DNA of 64,000 nucleotides from M3007 sp964484205 (GTDB lineage: Bacteria > Bacteroidota > Bacteroidia > Chitinophagales > Saprospiraceae): assembly GCA_964484205.1 (NCBI GenBank), contig CAZAEZ010000029.1:1-64000 (forward strand). The letters run 5' to 3'. The position numbers and the translations under genes were made by a program. This document shows, one piece after another, positions 35,272 through 44,124 of the stretch. The notes beneath the pieces are model-generated. The model was not told the origin of the DNA, did not search any database, and saw nothing but the letters and a program-made list of their open reading frames with translations. How positions within the stretch are numbered: the stretch's first letter is position 1; each line of letters begins with the position of its first letter.

Positions 35272-36327
35272 TCAGGAATATTGCTTCGCGTAATATTCCC
35301 GGTAGGCGCCGGAGAGCACTCCTTGCAGCCAGTCGGCATTATCGAGGTACCATTGGGCGGTTTGGCGGAAACCTTCCTCAAATTTGATGGAGGGTTCCCA
35401 GCCGAGTTCGTTGCGAATTTTGGAGGCATCAATGGCATAGCGGCGGTCGTGCCCGGGGCGGTCGCGCACGAACGTGATGAGTTGGCGGGAATGTCCGGCC
35501 GGGCGGCCCAGCAGTTCGTCCAGGATGTCGCAGAGTTTGTGCACCAGGTCGATGTTTTTCCATTCGTTGTTGCCGCCGATATTGTACGTTTCGCCGGTTT
35601 TCCCCTGGTGGTAGATCAGGTCGATCGCTGCAGCGTGGTCTTTCACCCAGAGCCAGTCGCGGGTGTACTTGCCATCGCCATAAACCGGCAGCGGCCTGTT
35701 TTCCCGGATGTTGTTGATCATCAGGGGGATGAGCTTTTCGGGAAACTGGTATGGGCCGTAATTATTGCTGCAGTTGGAAATCACAACAGGCAATTGGTAG
35801 GTATGAAAATATGCCCGTACGAAATGGTCGCTGGACGCCTTGGAGGCCGAGTAGGGCGAGCGCGGGTCGTAGGGCGTTTCTTCCGTAAAAAAGCCCTCCT
35901 CGCCCAGGGAGCCGTACACCTCGTCGGTAGACACATGGTAAAAACGCTTGCCGGCGGGCTGGTCTTTCCAGGCTTCCTTGGCCACGTTGAGCAGGTTGAC
36001 CGTGCCGAGCACGTTTGTTTCGACAAACTCCAGCGGATTGGTGATGGACCGGTCGACATGGCTTTCGGCAGCCAGGTGGATCACGCCATCGAAGCTGTAC
36101 TTGCGGAACAGGTCCTGCATGTAGGCCTGTTGGGTAATGTCGCCCCGTTCAAAACTGTAGTTGGGCGCCGCTTCGATGTCCGTCAGGTTGGCCAGGTTGC
36201 CCGCGTAGGTGAGGGCGTCGAGGTTGACGACGTGGTAGTCCGGATATTTTTGTACCAGCAGCCGGACCAGGTGTGAGCCGATGAAGCCTGCGCCGCCGGT
36301 GATCAGGATGGTGTGCGTGGTGGTCAT
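35272..36327 (-). CDS. rmlB: dTDP-glucose 4,6-dehydratase
   Basis: The 351-residue enzyme converts dTDP-glucose to dTDP-4-keto-6-deoxyglucose, the branch point to dTDP-rhamnose and other deoxysugars. It is an extended SDR: NAD-binding GGAGFIGSH (about residues 10-18), STDEVYG (about 131) with the catalytic Thr-Asp-Glu, and YSASK (about 158). The DRPGHDRRYAID segment near residue 300 is characteristic of RmlB. The start at 36327 gives the standard N-terminus. It lies 13 bp after the UDP-glucuronate decarboxylase gene. RmlA, RmlC and RmlD are not in the window. Confidence 0.95.
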   Translation of the reverse strand: MTTTHTILITGGAGFIGSHLVRLLVQKYPDYHVVNLDALTYAGNLANLTDIEAAPNYSFERGDITQQAYMQDLFRKYSFDGVIHLAAESHVDRSITNPLEFVETNVLGTVNLLNVAKEAWKDQPAGKRFYHVSTDEVYGSLGEEGFFTEETPYDPRSPYSASKASSDHFVRAYFHTYQLPVVISNCSNNYGPYQFPEKLIPLMINNIRENRPLPVYGDGKYTRDWLWVKDHAAAIDLIYHQGKTGETYNIGGNNEWKNIDLVHKLCDILDELLGRPAGHSRQLITFVRDRPGHDRRYAIDASKIRNELGWEPSIKFEEGFRQTAQWYLDNADWLQGVLSGAYREYYAKQYS

Positions 36328-36340
36328 TTTTTTTGAATGG

Positions 36341-37294
36341 TCATTGGACAGGTTGAACGACCTTTTTAAAATATTCGTACGTGAGTTTGAGGCCTTGCTC
36401 GCGGTTGTATTTTGGTTCCCAGCCGAGCAGGGTTTGGGCTTTCGTGATATCGGGCCGGCGTTGTTTGGGATCGTCGACAGGCAGGGGGCGATACTCGATA
36501 TGCGCTTTGGGATTTTGCACCAGGTCGAGTACTTCGTGGGCAAATTGCATTACGGTGATTTCCTGCGGGTTGCCCATGTTGACCGGCAGATGGTAGTCGC
36601 TGAGCAACAGCCGGTAGATGCCTTCGACCAGGTCGTCGACATAGCAAAAGGAACGGGTTTGCGAGCCGTCGCCGAACACCGTCAGGCCCTCGCCGCGAAT
36701 AGCCTGGCTGAAGAAAGCGGGCAGCACCCGGCCGTCGTTTACCCGCATGCGCGGGCCGTACGTATTGAAAATGCGGATGATGCGGGTATCCACCTGGTGG
36801 AAGGTATGGTAGGCCATGGTGATGGCTTCGAGGAAGCGCTTGGCTTCGTCGTACACCCCGCGGGGCCCCACGGGGTTTACATTGCCCCAGTACTCTTCCG
36901 TTTGCGGATGCACGAGCGGGTCGCCGTACACTTCGGAAGTGGAAGCCACGAGGATGCGGGCATTTTTTTCCTTGGCCAGACCCAGGCAGTTGTGCGTGCC
37001 ATGCGCACCCACTTTCAGTGTTTGAATGGGCATTTGCAGGTAGTCGATCGGGCTGGCCGGCGAGGCAAAATGCAGGATGTAATCCAGCTCGCCGGGGATG
37101 TGGATAAACTTGGTGATATCGTGGTGGTAATACTCGAAATCTTTTTCTTTGAAAAGGTGCTCGATATTATCCAGGCTGCCGGTGAGCAGGTTATCCATAC
37201 CGATAACCCGGTAACCTTCGGCGAGAAAGCGGTCGGAGAGGTGGGAGCCGATGAAGCCGGCGGCGCCGGTGATTAGGACACGTTTTTTTGTCAT
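36341..37294 (-). CDS. UDP-glucuronate decarboxylase (UDP-xylose synthase-type)
   Basis: The 317-residue extended SDR enzyme probably converts UDP-glucuronate to UDP-xylose with NAD+. The motifs are GAAGFIGSH (about residues 9-17), STSEVYGDP (about 118) and YDEAKR (about 148). NTYGPRMRVNDGRV and DGSQTRSFCYVDD match the UXS group closely. It is the first gene of a five-gene minus-strand operon (this gene, rmlB, acyltransferase, isoprenoid-synthase-like, gmhA). Confidence 0.92.
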   Translation of the reverse strand: MTKKRVLITGAAGFIGSHLSDRFLAEGYRVIGMDNLLTGSLDNIEHLFKEKDFEYYHHDITKFIHIPGELDYILHFASPASPIDYLQMPIQTLKVGAHGTHNCLGLAKEKNARILVASTSEVYGDPLVHPQTEEYWGNVNPVGPRGVYDEAKRFLEAITMAYHTFHQVDTRIIRIFNTYGPRMRVNDGRVLPAFFSQAIRGEGLTVFGDGSQTRSFCYVDDLVEGIYRLLLSDYHLPVNMGNPQEITVMQFAHEVLDLVQNPKAHIEYRPLPVDDPKQRRPDITKAQTLLGWEPKYNREQGLKLTYEYFKKVVQPVQ

Positions 37295-37806
37295 AGAGGA
37301 GCTGGTAAAAAGTTGGATTGCGGCGCAAAGATAGGTGAATTGATGAGCCTGTTCAGGCAGGCCGGATTTACTTTGATCTGAACATTGGTAAAATGGTGTG
37401 GCGCCTCGCGGCAAGGGTGTATCCTGCCTGACATAGTGGGTAATTTATTTGAAAATTAATTTTGATGAACCTCAAAACCGGTTAAATTTGCATCCCATCA
37501 GATTGGCGTTTAACCACATTTTATTCTGCGCCTATTGAACGCCGCGTAATGACATTAATCCAATTGGACCAAATAATATTTATAACCCCAGTTCCCATTA
37601 AAAAAACCAGAGAATTCTAATTCTCCTCATTTTTATTAGGGCTTTCCTGTTCAATCTGACGTATTGCTTGCCAAAATTATTCCATAATTCAGGCAGGCAA
37701 CTCATGAATCGTACTGCATCCAATCCAAAGGCTTGCCGGGCTGTAGCTGCAAGTGCTATCCCCTCGGGTAATATGTTTTTACCGAATTAAATAACACACC
37801 TGCAAA
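37295..37806. other. divergent intergenic region: polysaccharide operon / eCIS operon
   Basis: This 512-bp region has a minus-strand -7 box TATCTTTG (37326-37333) facing the UDP-glucuronate decarboxylase gene and a full plus-strand promoter at 37461-37490. The plus-strand leader of about 310 bases is A/T-rich. It contains a small inverted repeat (GAGAATT / AATTCTC, 37610-37625) followed by a T-rich tract, but no convincing open frame. Confidence 0.6.
37461..37490 (+). promoter_or_regulatory. promoter of the eCIS operon
   Basis: TTTG (37461-37464), 18 bases, TAAATTTG (37483-37490) fits the Bacteroidota promoter consensus. Transcription would start near 37497, leaving a leader of about 310 bases before the first gene. 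No other strong promoter is seen before 38452. Confidence 0.55.
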
Positions 37807-38406
37807 GTGATCGACACCGCCGTACAATACCTTGTCCGTGAACTGAACAACCGGTTGAACAATCCGCCCACGGAGGCCTTTGTGATTCCGGGCAACATCG
37901 CGCGCCTTGAATCCGGCGGTGCGGACCTGAATATTGGCGATCTGCAGTCAAAAGTTGTACTCAGCGTGGTGAATATTGAAGAGGAAAAAACCCTCAAAAA
38001 CAGCCCGCACTTTTCAAAAGAAAACCAGCTTATCCGCACCTTCAGTCCGGTGCTGCACCTCAATATTTACGTCCTGTTCAGCTGTGCCGATGAGACCTAC
38101 CTGTCGGCGCTAACAAAAATCTCCCGCATCGTCGGTTTTTTCCAACGGCAAAACACCTTCACGGCCGCCAATGCGGCCGTTACCTTCCCGGATAATATTG
38201 AGAAATTGATACTCGACCTGTACTCCATGAATTTTGAACAGCTGAATCACTTGTGGGGCACCATGGGCGGCAAGTATCACCCCTCCGTATTGTACAAAAT
38301 GCGCATGCTGTTTATCCAGGAATCCCCCATCGCAGATGGCGATGTGATCGAAACCGTTCAAACAACCGTAATTGACATATCCAATCCGCCACCCACACCG
38401 GGATAG
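37807..38406 (+). CDS. eCIS DUF4255 protein (Pvc16-like cap/terminator)
   Basis: The 199-residue protein starts with GTG at 37807. N-terminal IDTAVQYLVRELNNRL and the central EENQL/LHLNIYVLFSC region match DUF4255, the domain of Pvc16/Afp16-type proteins that cap the tube and sheath end and set particle length. It is the first gene of the contractile injection operon, a usual place for this gene in Bacteroidota clusters. The C-terminus is Pro-rich. No in-frame ATG lies near enough to replace the GTG start. Confidence 0.85.
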   Translation: MIDTAVQYLVRELNNRLNNPPTEAFVIPGNIARLESGGADLNIGDLQSKVVLSVVNIEEEKTLKNSPHFSKENQLIRTFSPVLHLNIYVLFSCADETYLSALTKISRIVGFFQRQNTFTAANAAVTFPDNIEKLILDLYSMNFEQLNHLWGTMGGKYHPSVLYKMRMLFIQESPIADGDVIETVQTTVIDISNPPPTPG

Positions 38407-38451
38407 GCGGCCTACGTCCTATTTCATCATCAACCAAAACCAAGTAATACA

Positions 38452-40200
38452 ATGGCGCTTGACTTATCATCTCTCCGTACACCGGGTGTTTATGTTGAAG
38501 AACTCAACCTGCTTCCGCCCTCAGTGGCTGCCGTGGAAACTGCCATTCCGGCATTTTTCGGCTACACAGAATTTCGCAAAGACAGCTTCGGGCAACCCAT
38601 TCCGGGCAATGCCGCACACATCCAACGCATTGTTTCACTGCTGGAATACGAGCAGTATTTCGGAGGCGCTGCTCCACAAAACATAACCATTCAGGTTACC
38701 GAAAGCAGTGCCACCGCAGCCAACGTACAACCACTGATCTACAATATGTACTACGCCCTGTCGATGTACTTTGCAAACGGTGGCGGTCCCTGTTTCATCG
38801 TGTCCGTAGGCACTTACAACCTGGCAACACCGGCCATCGGGAAGTCCGTATTTGGCCCAGCATTAACTGCCTTGGATAATGTGGACGAGCCCACTCTGCT
38901 TGTTTTTCCGGACGCCGTCAACCTAACTAAGTCCGCCGACTATTACGACATCCTGGTTGAGGCACTTTTGCAATGTGAAAACCGCGGCGACCGCTTTTTG
39001 CTTTGCGATGTGTATAAAGGCGACGGCAGTTCCCCTACTGCCGTGGCGGATTTTCGCGAGGGCATCGGCGCAAACAGCCTGAAATATGCCGCAGCCTATT
39101 ACCCCTTTCTGAAAACCAGCATGGGATTTTCCTACAACGCCGGCTCGGTCACCTTCGATCATAGCAATGGAGGCCTGCTGAATGGCCTCAAGTTGTCGGA
39201 TGTGCAAGCGATTATTACCGCTTCAGCAGAACTGGCCCGGGCCACGGGATTTCAGGGACAGATAAATGCAGCGCCGGTAGCCGACGCCATCGAGTTGGGC
39301 ATACGCACCGCACGGGCTGCCGTGGCTGCCGTGGCTGCCGTGGTGAAAGCGTTTTTACTGAACAACCCAACGGAGACGGAACCTTCCCAAGCGCTCAAAA
39401 ATGCCCAAACTGCTGCAAACGGCGCCCTCGCTACGGCCAAAGCGGCAACCACCAAAACCGGCAACGGCAGTGCAACCGAAGCCGCCGACGCTGCTGTGGC
39501 TGCTGCCCAGGCCGCATTCGGAGAGGCTGCGCTGAACGCCATTGATATGACCGCCCTGAAGGCTTTGTTCACACCCGCCTTTGAAGGACGCATGAATCAG
39601 CTGATCAGCGAGTCCACGGTGGTACTTCCCCCGACTCCTGCCGTCGCCGGTATATATGCCCGGGTGGATCGCACAAGAGGGGTCTGGAAGGCGCCTGCCA
39701 ATGTCAGCCTGGCCAGGGTGATCAAACCCACGGTGGCGATCAGCGATGAAAGCCAGCGCAGCCTGAACGTAGACGACACCTCCGGCAAATCGGTAAATGC
39801 CATCCGCAGTTTTACCGGCAAAGGCATACTGGTTTGGGGCGCGCGCACCCTCGATGGATTCAGCAGCGAATGGCGCTATGTCAATGTGCGGCGCCTGTTC
39901 AACATGGTGGAGGAATCGCTGAAAAAATCCACAGCACAATTTGTCTTCGAACCCAACGACGCCAACACCTGGGCTAAAGTCAAAGCCATGTGCGAAAACT
40001 TCCTGACCCTGTTGTGGCGCCAGGGTGCACTGGCCGGCGCAAAAACCGAGCACGCGTTCCGGGTGTATGTCGGATTGAATGAAACGATGAGTGCCGACGA
40101 TATTTTGAATGGCCGGCTCATCATCGAAATCCATATGGCTGCCGTTCGGCCTGCCGAGTTCATCGTTTTGCGCTTTGCACACAAAATGCAGGAGTCTTAA
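38452..40200 (+). CDS. eCIS contractile tail sheath protein
   Basis: The 582-residue protein forms the outer contractile sheath. The N-terminus (RTPGVYVEEL, residues 9-18) and the C-terminal half (AGIYARVDRTRGVWKAPANV at about 399-418, then WRYVNVRRLFNMVEESL and AAVRPAEFIVLRFAHK) are standard phage/CIS sheath signatures. Between the two conserved halves lies an unusual Ala-rich helical stretch (about 278-362, up to roughly 60% Ala in places), including three exact 9-bp repeats at 39316-39342 encoding Ala-Ala-Val. It probably forms a surface-exposed extra domain. The first tube gene follows after the 8-bp tandem repeat. Confidence 0.95.
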   Translation: MALDLSSLRTPGVYVEELNLLPPSVAAVETAIPAFFGYTEFRKDSFGQPIPGNAAHIQRIVSLLEYEQYFGGAAPQNITIQVTESSATAANVQPLIYNMYYALSMYFANGGGPCFIVSVGTYNLATPAIGKSVFGPALTALDNVDEPTLLVFPDAVNLTKSADYYDILVEALLQCENRGDRFLLCDVYKGDGSSPTAVADFREGIGANSLKYAAAYYPFLKTSMGFSYNAGSVTFDHSNGGLLNGLKLSDVQAIITASAELARATGFQGQINAAPVADAIELGIRTARAAVAAVAAVVKAFLLNNPTETEPSQALKNAQTAANGALATAKAATTKTGNGSATEAADAAVAAAQAAFGEAALNAIDMTALKALFTPAFEGRMNQLISESTVVLPPTPAVAGIYARVDRTRGVWKAPANVSLARVIKPTVAISDESQRSLNVDDTSGKSVNAIRSFTGKGILVWGARTLDGFSSEWRYVNVRRLFNMVEESLKKSTAQFVFEPNDANTWAKVKAMCENFLTLLWRQGALAGAKTEHAFRVYVGLNETMSADDILNGRLIIEIHMAAVRPAEFIVLRFAHKMQES

Positions 40201-40264
40201 AATCACCCAATCGCTCAATCGCTCAATCGCTCAATCACTCAATCGCTCAATCACTCAATCACTC
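40201..40264 (+). repeat. 8-bp tandem repeat before tube gene
   Basis: Eight consecutive units of AATC[A/G]CTC (the first is AATCACCC) fill the whole space between the sheath stop codon (40198-40200) and 6 bp before the tube ATG (40271). The array therefore occupies the ribosome-binding region. It contains no purine-rich Shine-Dalgarno sequence. Confidence 0.95.
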
Positions 40265-40270
40265 AATGCC

Positions 40271-40702
40271 ATGGCAGAATATCCGCTTCCAAAATTTCAC
40301 TTTACCGTCGAATGGGGCGGTACCCGGCTAGGCTTCACCGAAGTCAGCGGCCTCGATGTCGAAACTGAAATTATTGAATACCGCGAAGGGGCCAGCCCGG
40401 TGTTTTCCAAAGTTAAAATGCCGGGAATGCGCAAATACGGCAATATCACGCTCAAACGCGGCACCTTCAAAGCAGACAATCAGTTTTTCGAATGGTGGAA
40501 CACCGTACAACTCAACACCATCGAACGGCGCGACATCACCATTTCCCTGCTCAATGAAGCACATGAGCCCGTAGTTACCTGGCAACTGACCAACGCCTTC
40601 CCGGTAAAGGTGCAGAGCACCGACCTCAAGGCCGATGGCAACGAGGTAGCCATCGAAAGCCTTGAAATAGCCCATGAAGGATTGGTTATCAAAAATGATT
40701 GA
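40271..40702 (+). CDS. eCIS inner tube protein 1 (Pvc1/Hcp-like)
   Basis: The product is 143 residues from the ATG at 40271 (MAEYPLPKFHF). It forms the rigid inner tube through which cargo is delivered. The pattern FHFTVEWGG...FTEVSGLDVETE...KMPGMRKYGNITLKRG...FFEWW is typical of phage T4 gp19-like tube proteins in CIS operons. The same reading frame extends upstream through the tandem repeat, but that part has no resemblance to the family. The stop codon overlaps the region of the next gene by only a few bases. Confidence 0.93.
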   Translation: MAEYPLPKFHFTVEWGGTRLGFTEVSGLDVETEIIEYREGASPVFSKVKMPGMRKYGNITLKRGTFKADNQFFEWWNTVQLNTIERRDITISLLNEAHEPVVTWQLTNAFPVKVQSTDLKADGNEVAIESLEIAHEGLVIKND

Positions 40703-40707
40703 ACGTT

Positions 40708-41208
40708 ATGGATATCATTAATCCAACGCCGGGCTTTCATTTTGTCGTTTCGTTTATCCACCCGGTGCTGGCCACGCCGATTGATATGGCATTCCAGTCG
40801 GTCACCGGCCTGGAAGTCAGCATCAATACCGAAACCCTGGCAGAAGGTGGGGAAAACCGTTTCACCCACAGCCTGCCCGGCCGGCAAAGCTATGCAAACC
40901 TGGTGCTCAAGCGGGGCATGCGCCCCCTGCCGTCACCGCTGACGAACTGGTGCCTCGACGCATTGGTCAATTTCAATATCCAGCCGGCCGACCTGGTAGT
41001 CAATTTGCTCGGCTTCGAACATGTGCCCTTGCGCACCTGGAACGTTGTCGGGGCTTATCCGGTGAAATGGTCGGTTTCGGAATTCAACGCCGAACAAAAC
41101 CAGCTGGCCATCGAAACCCTGGAATTGAAATACCGGTATTTCAAGCCATTACTGCCGCCACTGCGATCCGTCGATATCCCGCTCGATCTGAACGGCATTG
41201 GCTTTTGA
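40708..41208 (+). CDS. eCIS tube protein 2 (tube initiator or second tube type)
   Basis: The product is 166 residues from the ATG at 40708; a TTG 9 bases earlier is a less likely start. It has the same family pattern (FHFVVSF...FQSVTGLEVSINTE...NLVLKRGM) and a longer C-terminus ending DIPLDLNGIGF. CIS operons commonly have two or three tube paralogues, one of which (Pvc5-like) joins the tube to the hub. That role is inferred from order. Confidence 0.9.
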   Translation: MDIINPTPGFHFVVSFIHPVLATPIDMAFQSVTGLEVSINTETLAEGGENRFTHSLPGRQSYANLVLKRGMRPLPSPLTNWCLDALVNFNIQPADLVVNLLGFEHVPLRTWNVVGAYPVKWSVSEFNAEQNQLAIETLELKYRYFKPLLPPLRSVDIPLDLNGIGF

Positions 41209-41238
41209 GTTTAATTTTTATAAAAATCCGAACACAGT

Positions 41239-41421
41239 ATGCCAGTAGAAATAAAAGAATTGGTGATCCGGGTCAGTGTGGACGATTCCCGGCAACCTTC
41301 CGGAAACACCACCAGGCCAGGCTTCCAGACCGGACGGGTTCCGGACTGGCAGCGGGAAAAGATCCTGAAAGCGGCATTTGATCAAACCCTGGAAGTTTTA
41401 CGCTTAAAAAAAGAACGCTGA
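41239..41421 (+). CDS. DUF5908 family small eCIS protein
   Basis: The 60-residue protein begins MPVEIKELVIRVSVD, which fits DUF5908 proteins found in Bacteroidota contractile injection operons, always between the tube and hub genes. The second half is a basic helix (EKILKAAFDQTLEVLRLKKE). Its function is not established. It starts 30 bp after the tube gene and ends 3 bp before the hub gene. Confidence 0.7.
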   Translation: MPVEIKELVIRVSVDDSRQPSGNTTRPGFQTGRVPDWQREKILKAAFDQTLEVLRLKKER

Positions 41422-41424
41422 GCC

Positions 41425-42117
41425 ATGCCAGACATTGAAAACAAGGGAAAACTCGAAAAACTGCAAATCTGGGCATTCGAAGACCCGGAGTGCAAGAAAG
41501 AGAAAAAGGATCTGGAAATAACTGTAATGGTGAACCCAGAATCCTTTACCCTGAGCCATGGTGTGGAGTATATTGAAGAAACAACTCCGGGTGAAAAACC
41601 CACCACAAGCACCTATTACAGACACAAACCCCAATCTTTCGATATCGAATTGGTCTTTGACCGGACCGGTGTGATACCAGGAGCGTTACCAAAAGATAAA
41701 GGAATTACAGCGGACTTGGACAAACTAAAAAAGTTACTTGAATATGATGGCGGCACACACCAACCGGTATACCTCAAACTAAGTTGGGGAACCTTCCCAT
41801 TGGCCTGCCGGCTTTCCGACCTGCAAATCACGTACAAACTGTTCAAACCCGATGGCACACCCCTGCGGGCAACTGCCCGATGTAGTTTCACTGAGTTTGC
41901 CGATGTTAAATTAAAAGAATCGATAAAAAATAAAAAGTCGCCCGACGTCACCCACGTACGCACCGTTCCGGAAGACGAACATCTTCCATTTCTGACCTCT
42001 AAGATTTATGGCGATTCCAAATACTATTTAGCGGTAGCCAAAGCCAACGGCCTGGTTAATTTCCGCAGGTTGGAAACAGGCAGCAGTTTACAATACCCGC
42101 CCCTGGAAAAAGGATAA
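41425..42117 (+). CDS. eCIS hub/tube-extension protein (Pvc7-like)
   Basis: The 230-residue protein contains MVNPESFTLSHGVEY (about residues 35-49), a block seen in Pvc7/gp53-like proteins that link the tube to the spike. A LysM-like segment lies near the C-terminus (SKIYGDSKYYLAVAKANGL), as in CIS hub proteins. It lies directly before the VgrG gene with 2 bp between, in the expected order. Identification is from motif and position. Confidence 0.85.
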   Translation: MPDIENKGKLEKLQIWAFEDPECKKEKKDLEITVMVNPESFTLSHGVEYIEETTPGEKPTTSTYYRHKPQSFDIELVFDRTGVIPGALPKDKGITADLDKLKKLLEYDGGTHQPVYLKLSWGTFPLACRLSDLQITYKLFKPDGTPLRATARCSFTEFADVKLKESIKNKKSPDVTHVRTVPEDEHLPFLTSKIYGDSKYYLAVAKANGLVNFRRLETGSSLQYPPLEKG

Positions 42118-42119
42118 AA

Positions 42120-43796
42120 ATGAACGCACAACACGTCATACCGACTGATCAAAATCCCGACCTGGTTACCCTCACCGTCAAGGTCGACGGAAACGCTATT
42201 TCGGGAGCTGTCAGGCTCAATGCAGTATCCGTTTATGCAGAAACAAATCGCATCCCGACAGCCAGGCTGGTCATTTATGACGGCGAACCCGCCATGCAAG
42301 ATTTCCCAACCAGTAACCTGGACATTTTCAATGTGGGAAAATCAATTGAAATCCTGGCCGGCTACCACAGCATTGAAAAATCAATTTTCAAAGGCATCAT
42401 CGTCAAGCACAGCATCCGGGTGCGGGAGTCGCAATTTCAATTGGTACTGGAATGCAAACATCCGGTGTTCCGAATGACACTGAACCGCCGCAGCCGCTGT
42501 TTTCACGATTTGAAAGACAGCGAAGCCATGGAAAGCATCCTCCTGGAATACGGCCTCAATCCTGCCGTGCAGGCAAGCGCCATCGTACGCCAGGAAATTG
42601 TTCAGTACGACCTTACCGACTGGGATTTTCTGCAGGTACGCGCCGAGGCCAACGGCATGGTTTGCCTGGCGAATGCCGATGCCGTTTCCATCGCTCCGCC
42701 CGATCTGGAGCAAGACCCAGCGGTAGCCCCCGTATTCGGCGGCTCGATCATCGAGCTCGACCTTGAGACCGATGCGCGGCAGCAACCTGAAATGGTTAAA
42801 GCCACCGCCTGGGATTTTATCAACCAGGAAATGGCCGAATCGGAAAGCACGGAGCCCAACCTGCCAACATCCGGACAAACAGACGGACCCGGTCAAGCCG
42901 CAGCTATCGAAGCCGGCGAAACTACACTCCGGCACGCCGGCCGCGGCAAAACGGACGATTTGCAAACCTGGGCAAATGCGCAACTCCTGCGCCAGCGCAT
43001 GGCCAGAACCCGGGGAAAAATTGTGATCCAGGGCAACCACCTCACCCAACCGGGCAAACTGCTCCAGTTGCACGGTGTGGGAAATCAGTTCAATGGCAAG
43101 GCTTTTATTTCCGGCGTGGCACACGAAATATCCGGCGGCAACTGGCATGCGCATGTTCAGCTGGGCCTGAACCCCGAGCCGTTTGCGGCCACGTACGACA
43201 TTCAACCCCTGCCTGCTGCCGGGCGTTTTGGGGGAGTGAACGGCCTGGCCACCGGCCTGGTCACCCAATTGGGCGGCGACCCCGACGGCGCCGACCGGAT
43301 CCGGGTGCACCTGCCCATGCTCACCGAAGGCAGTCAGGGCATTTGGGCCAGGCAAGCCAGCCTCGACGCCGGCAACCAACGCGGCGCCTTTTTTCGCCCC
43401 GAAATCGGCGACGAAGTCATCGTCGGTTTCCTGAACGACGACCCCAACGACGCCGTCGTGCTCGGCATGCTGCACAGCCCCGACAAGCCGGCGCCCCTGC
43501 CCACCAACGACGACAACAACCTGAAGGGATTCGTGAGCCGAAGCGGGATCGAGCTGCTCTTTGACGATGAAAAAAAATCACTCACGCTCAGCACCCCGGG
43601 CGGGAGAACCCTGCTGCTCGACGATCAGGGCCGTGTCCTGAAACTGGAAGATGAAAACGGGAATAAAATTGAGTTTACCACCTCCGGGATTACCATTCAG
43701 ACCAATGGCAATCTCACGCTGAAAGCCGCTGCCAATGCCGAACTCTCGGGCGGCGCCATGACAACGGTAAAAGGCGGTATTGTAAAAATTAATTAA
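42120..43796 (+). CDS. eCIS spike protein, VgrG/Pvc8-like
   Basis: The 558-residue protein forms the trimeric spike that punctures the target. The N-terminal part matches the gp27-like hub of VgrG. An OB-fold (gp5/phage_base_V, about residues 373-455) contains GADRIRVHLPML and GFLNDDPNDAVVLG. The C-terminal 100 residues form the beta-helical needle (LTLSTPGGRTLLLDDQGRVL...GGIVKIN). No extra effector domain is fused to the tip. The PAAR gene follows after 19 bp. Confidence 0.95.
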   Translation: MNAQHVIPTDQNPDLVTLTVKVDGNAISGAVRLNAVSVYAETNRIPTARLVIYDGEPAMQDFPTSNLDIFNVGKSIEILAGYHSIEKSIFKGIIVKHSIRVRESQFQLVLECKHPVFRMTLNRRSRCFHDLKDSEAMESILLEYGLNPAVQASAIVRQEIVQYDLTDWDFLQVRAEANGMVCLANADAVSIAPPDLEQDPAVAPVFGGSIIELDLETDARQQPEMVKATAWDFINQEMAESESTEPNLPTSGQTDGPGQAAAIEAGETTLRHAGRGKTDDLQTWANAQLLRQRMARTRGKIVIQGNHLTQPGKLLQLHGVGNQFNGKAFISGVAHEISGGNWHAHVQLGLNPEPFAATYDIQPLPAAGRFGGVNGLATGLVTQLGGDPDGADRIRVHLPMLTEGSQGIWARQASLDAGNQRGAFFRPEIGDEVIVGFLNDDPNDAVVLGMLHSPDKPAPLPTNDDNNLKGFVSRSGIELLFDDEKKSLTLSTPGGRTLLLDDQGRVLKLEDENGNKIEFTTSGITIQTNGNLTLKAAANAELSGGAMTTVKGGIVKIN

Positions 43797-43815
43797 ACCC
43801 ATAACCAACCCGCGT

Positions 43816-44109
43816 ATGCCACCTGCTGCACGAATCACCGATTTACACACGTCCGTCCCGCCGGTCGGGCCGCCGTTACCCATCCTGCCGCCGGGGAGCA
43901 CCACGGTGCTTATCGGCGGCTTGCCGGCAGCACGGGCATTTGACATGGTAACCCCGCCCCCGGGCTGGGTAGTTCCTCCGCCCGACATGATCGCCAAAGG
44001 CTCGTCCACTGTTTTTATCGGCGGCATGCCGGCGGCACGCATGGGCGATACAACGGCTTCGGGCCGGATTATTTTGGCAGGATGCCCAACCGTAATTATT
44101 GGCGGTTAG
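43816..44109 (+). CDS. PAAR tip protein
   Basis: The 97-residue protein has the PAAR pattern, with repeated STTVLIGGLPAAR and STVFIGGMPAARMGD and final CPTVIIGG. PAAR proteins form a zinc-stabilised cone that sharpens the spike. There is no fused toxin domain. It lies between the spike and gp25 genes, corresponding to Pvc10. Confidence 0.93.
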   Translation: MPPAARITDLHTSVPPVGPPLPILPPGSTTVLIGGLPAARAFDMVTPPPGWVVPPPDMIAKGSSTVFIGGMPAARMGDTTASGRIILAGCPTVIIGG

Positions 44110-44124
44110 AAAAAAACTAAAAAC

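Noticed and set aside
39316..40264. CRISPR array
   Set aside because: The tandem repeats here have 8- and 9-bp units with no spacers.
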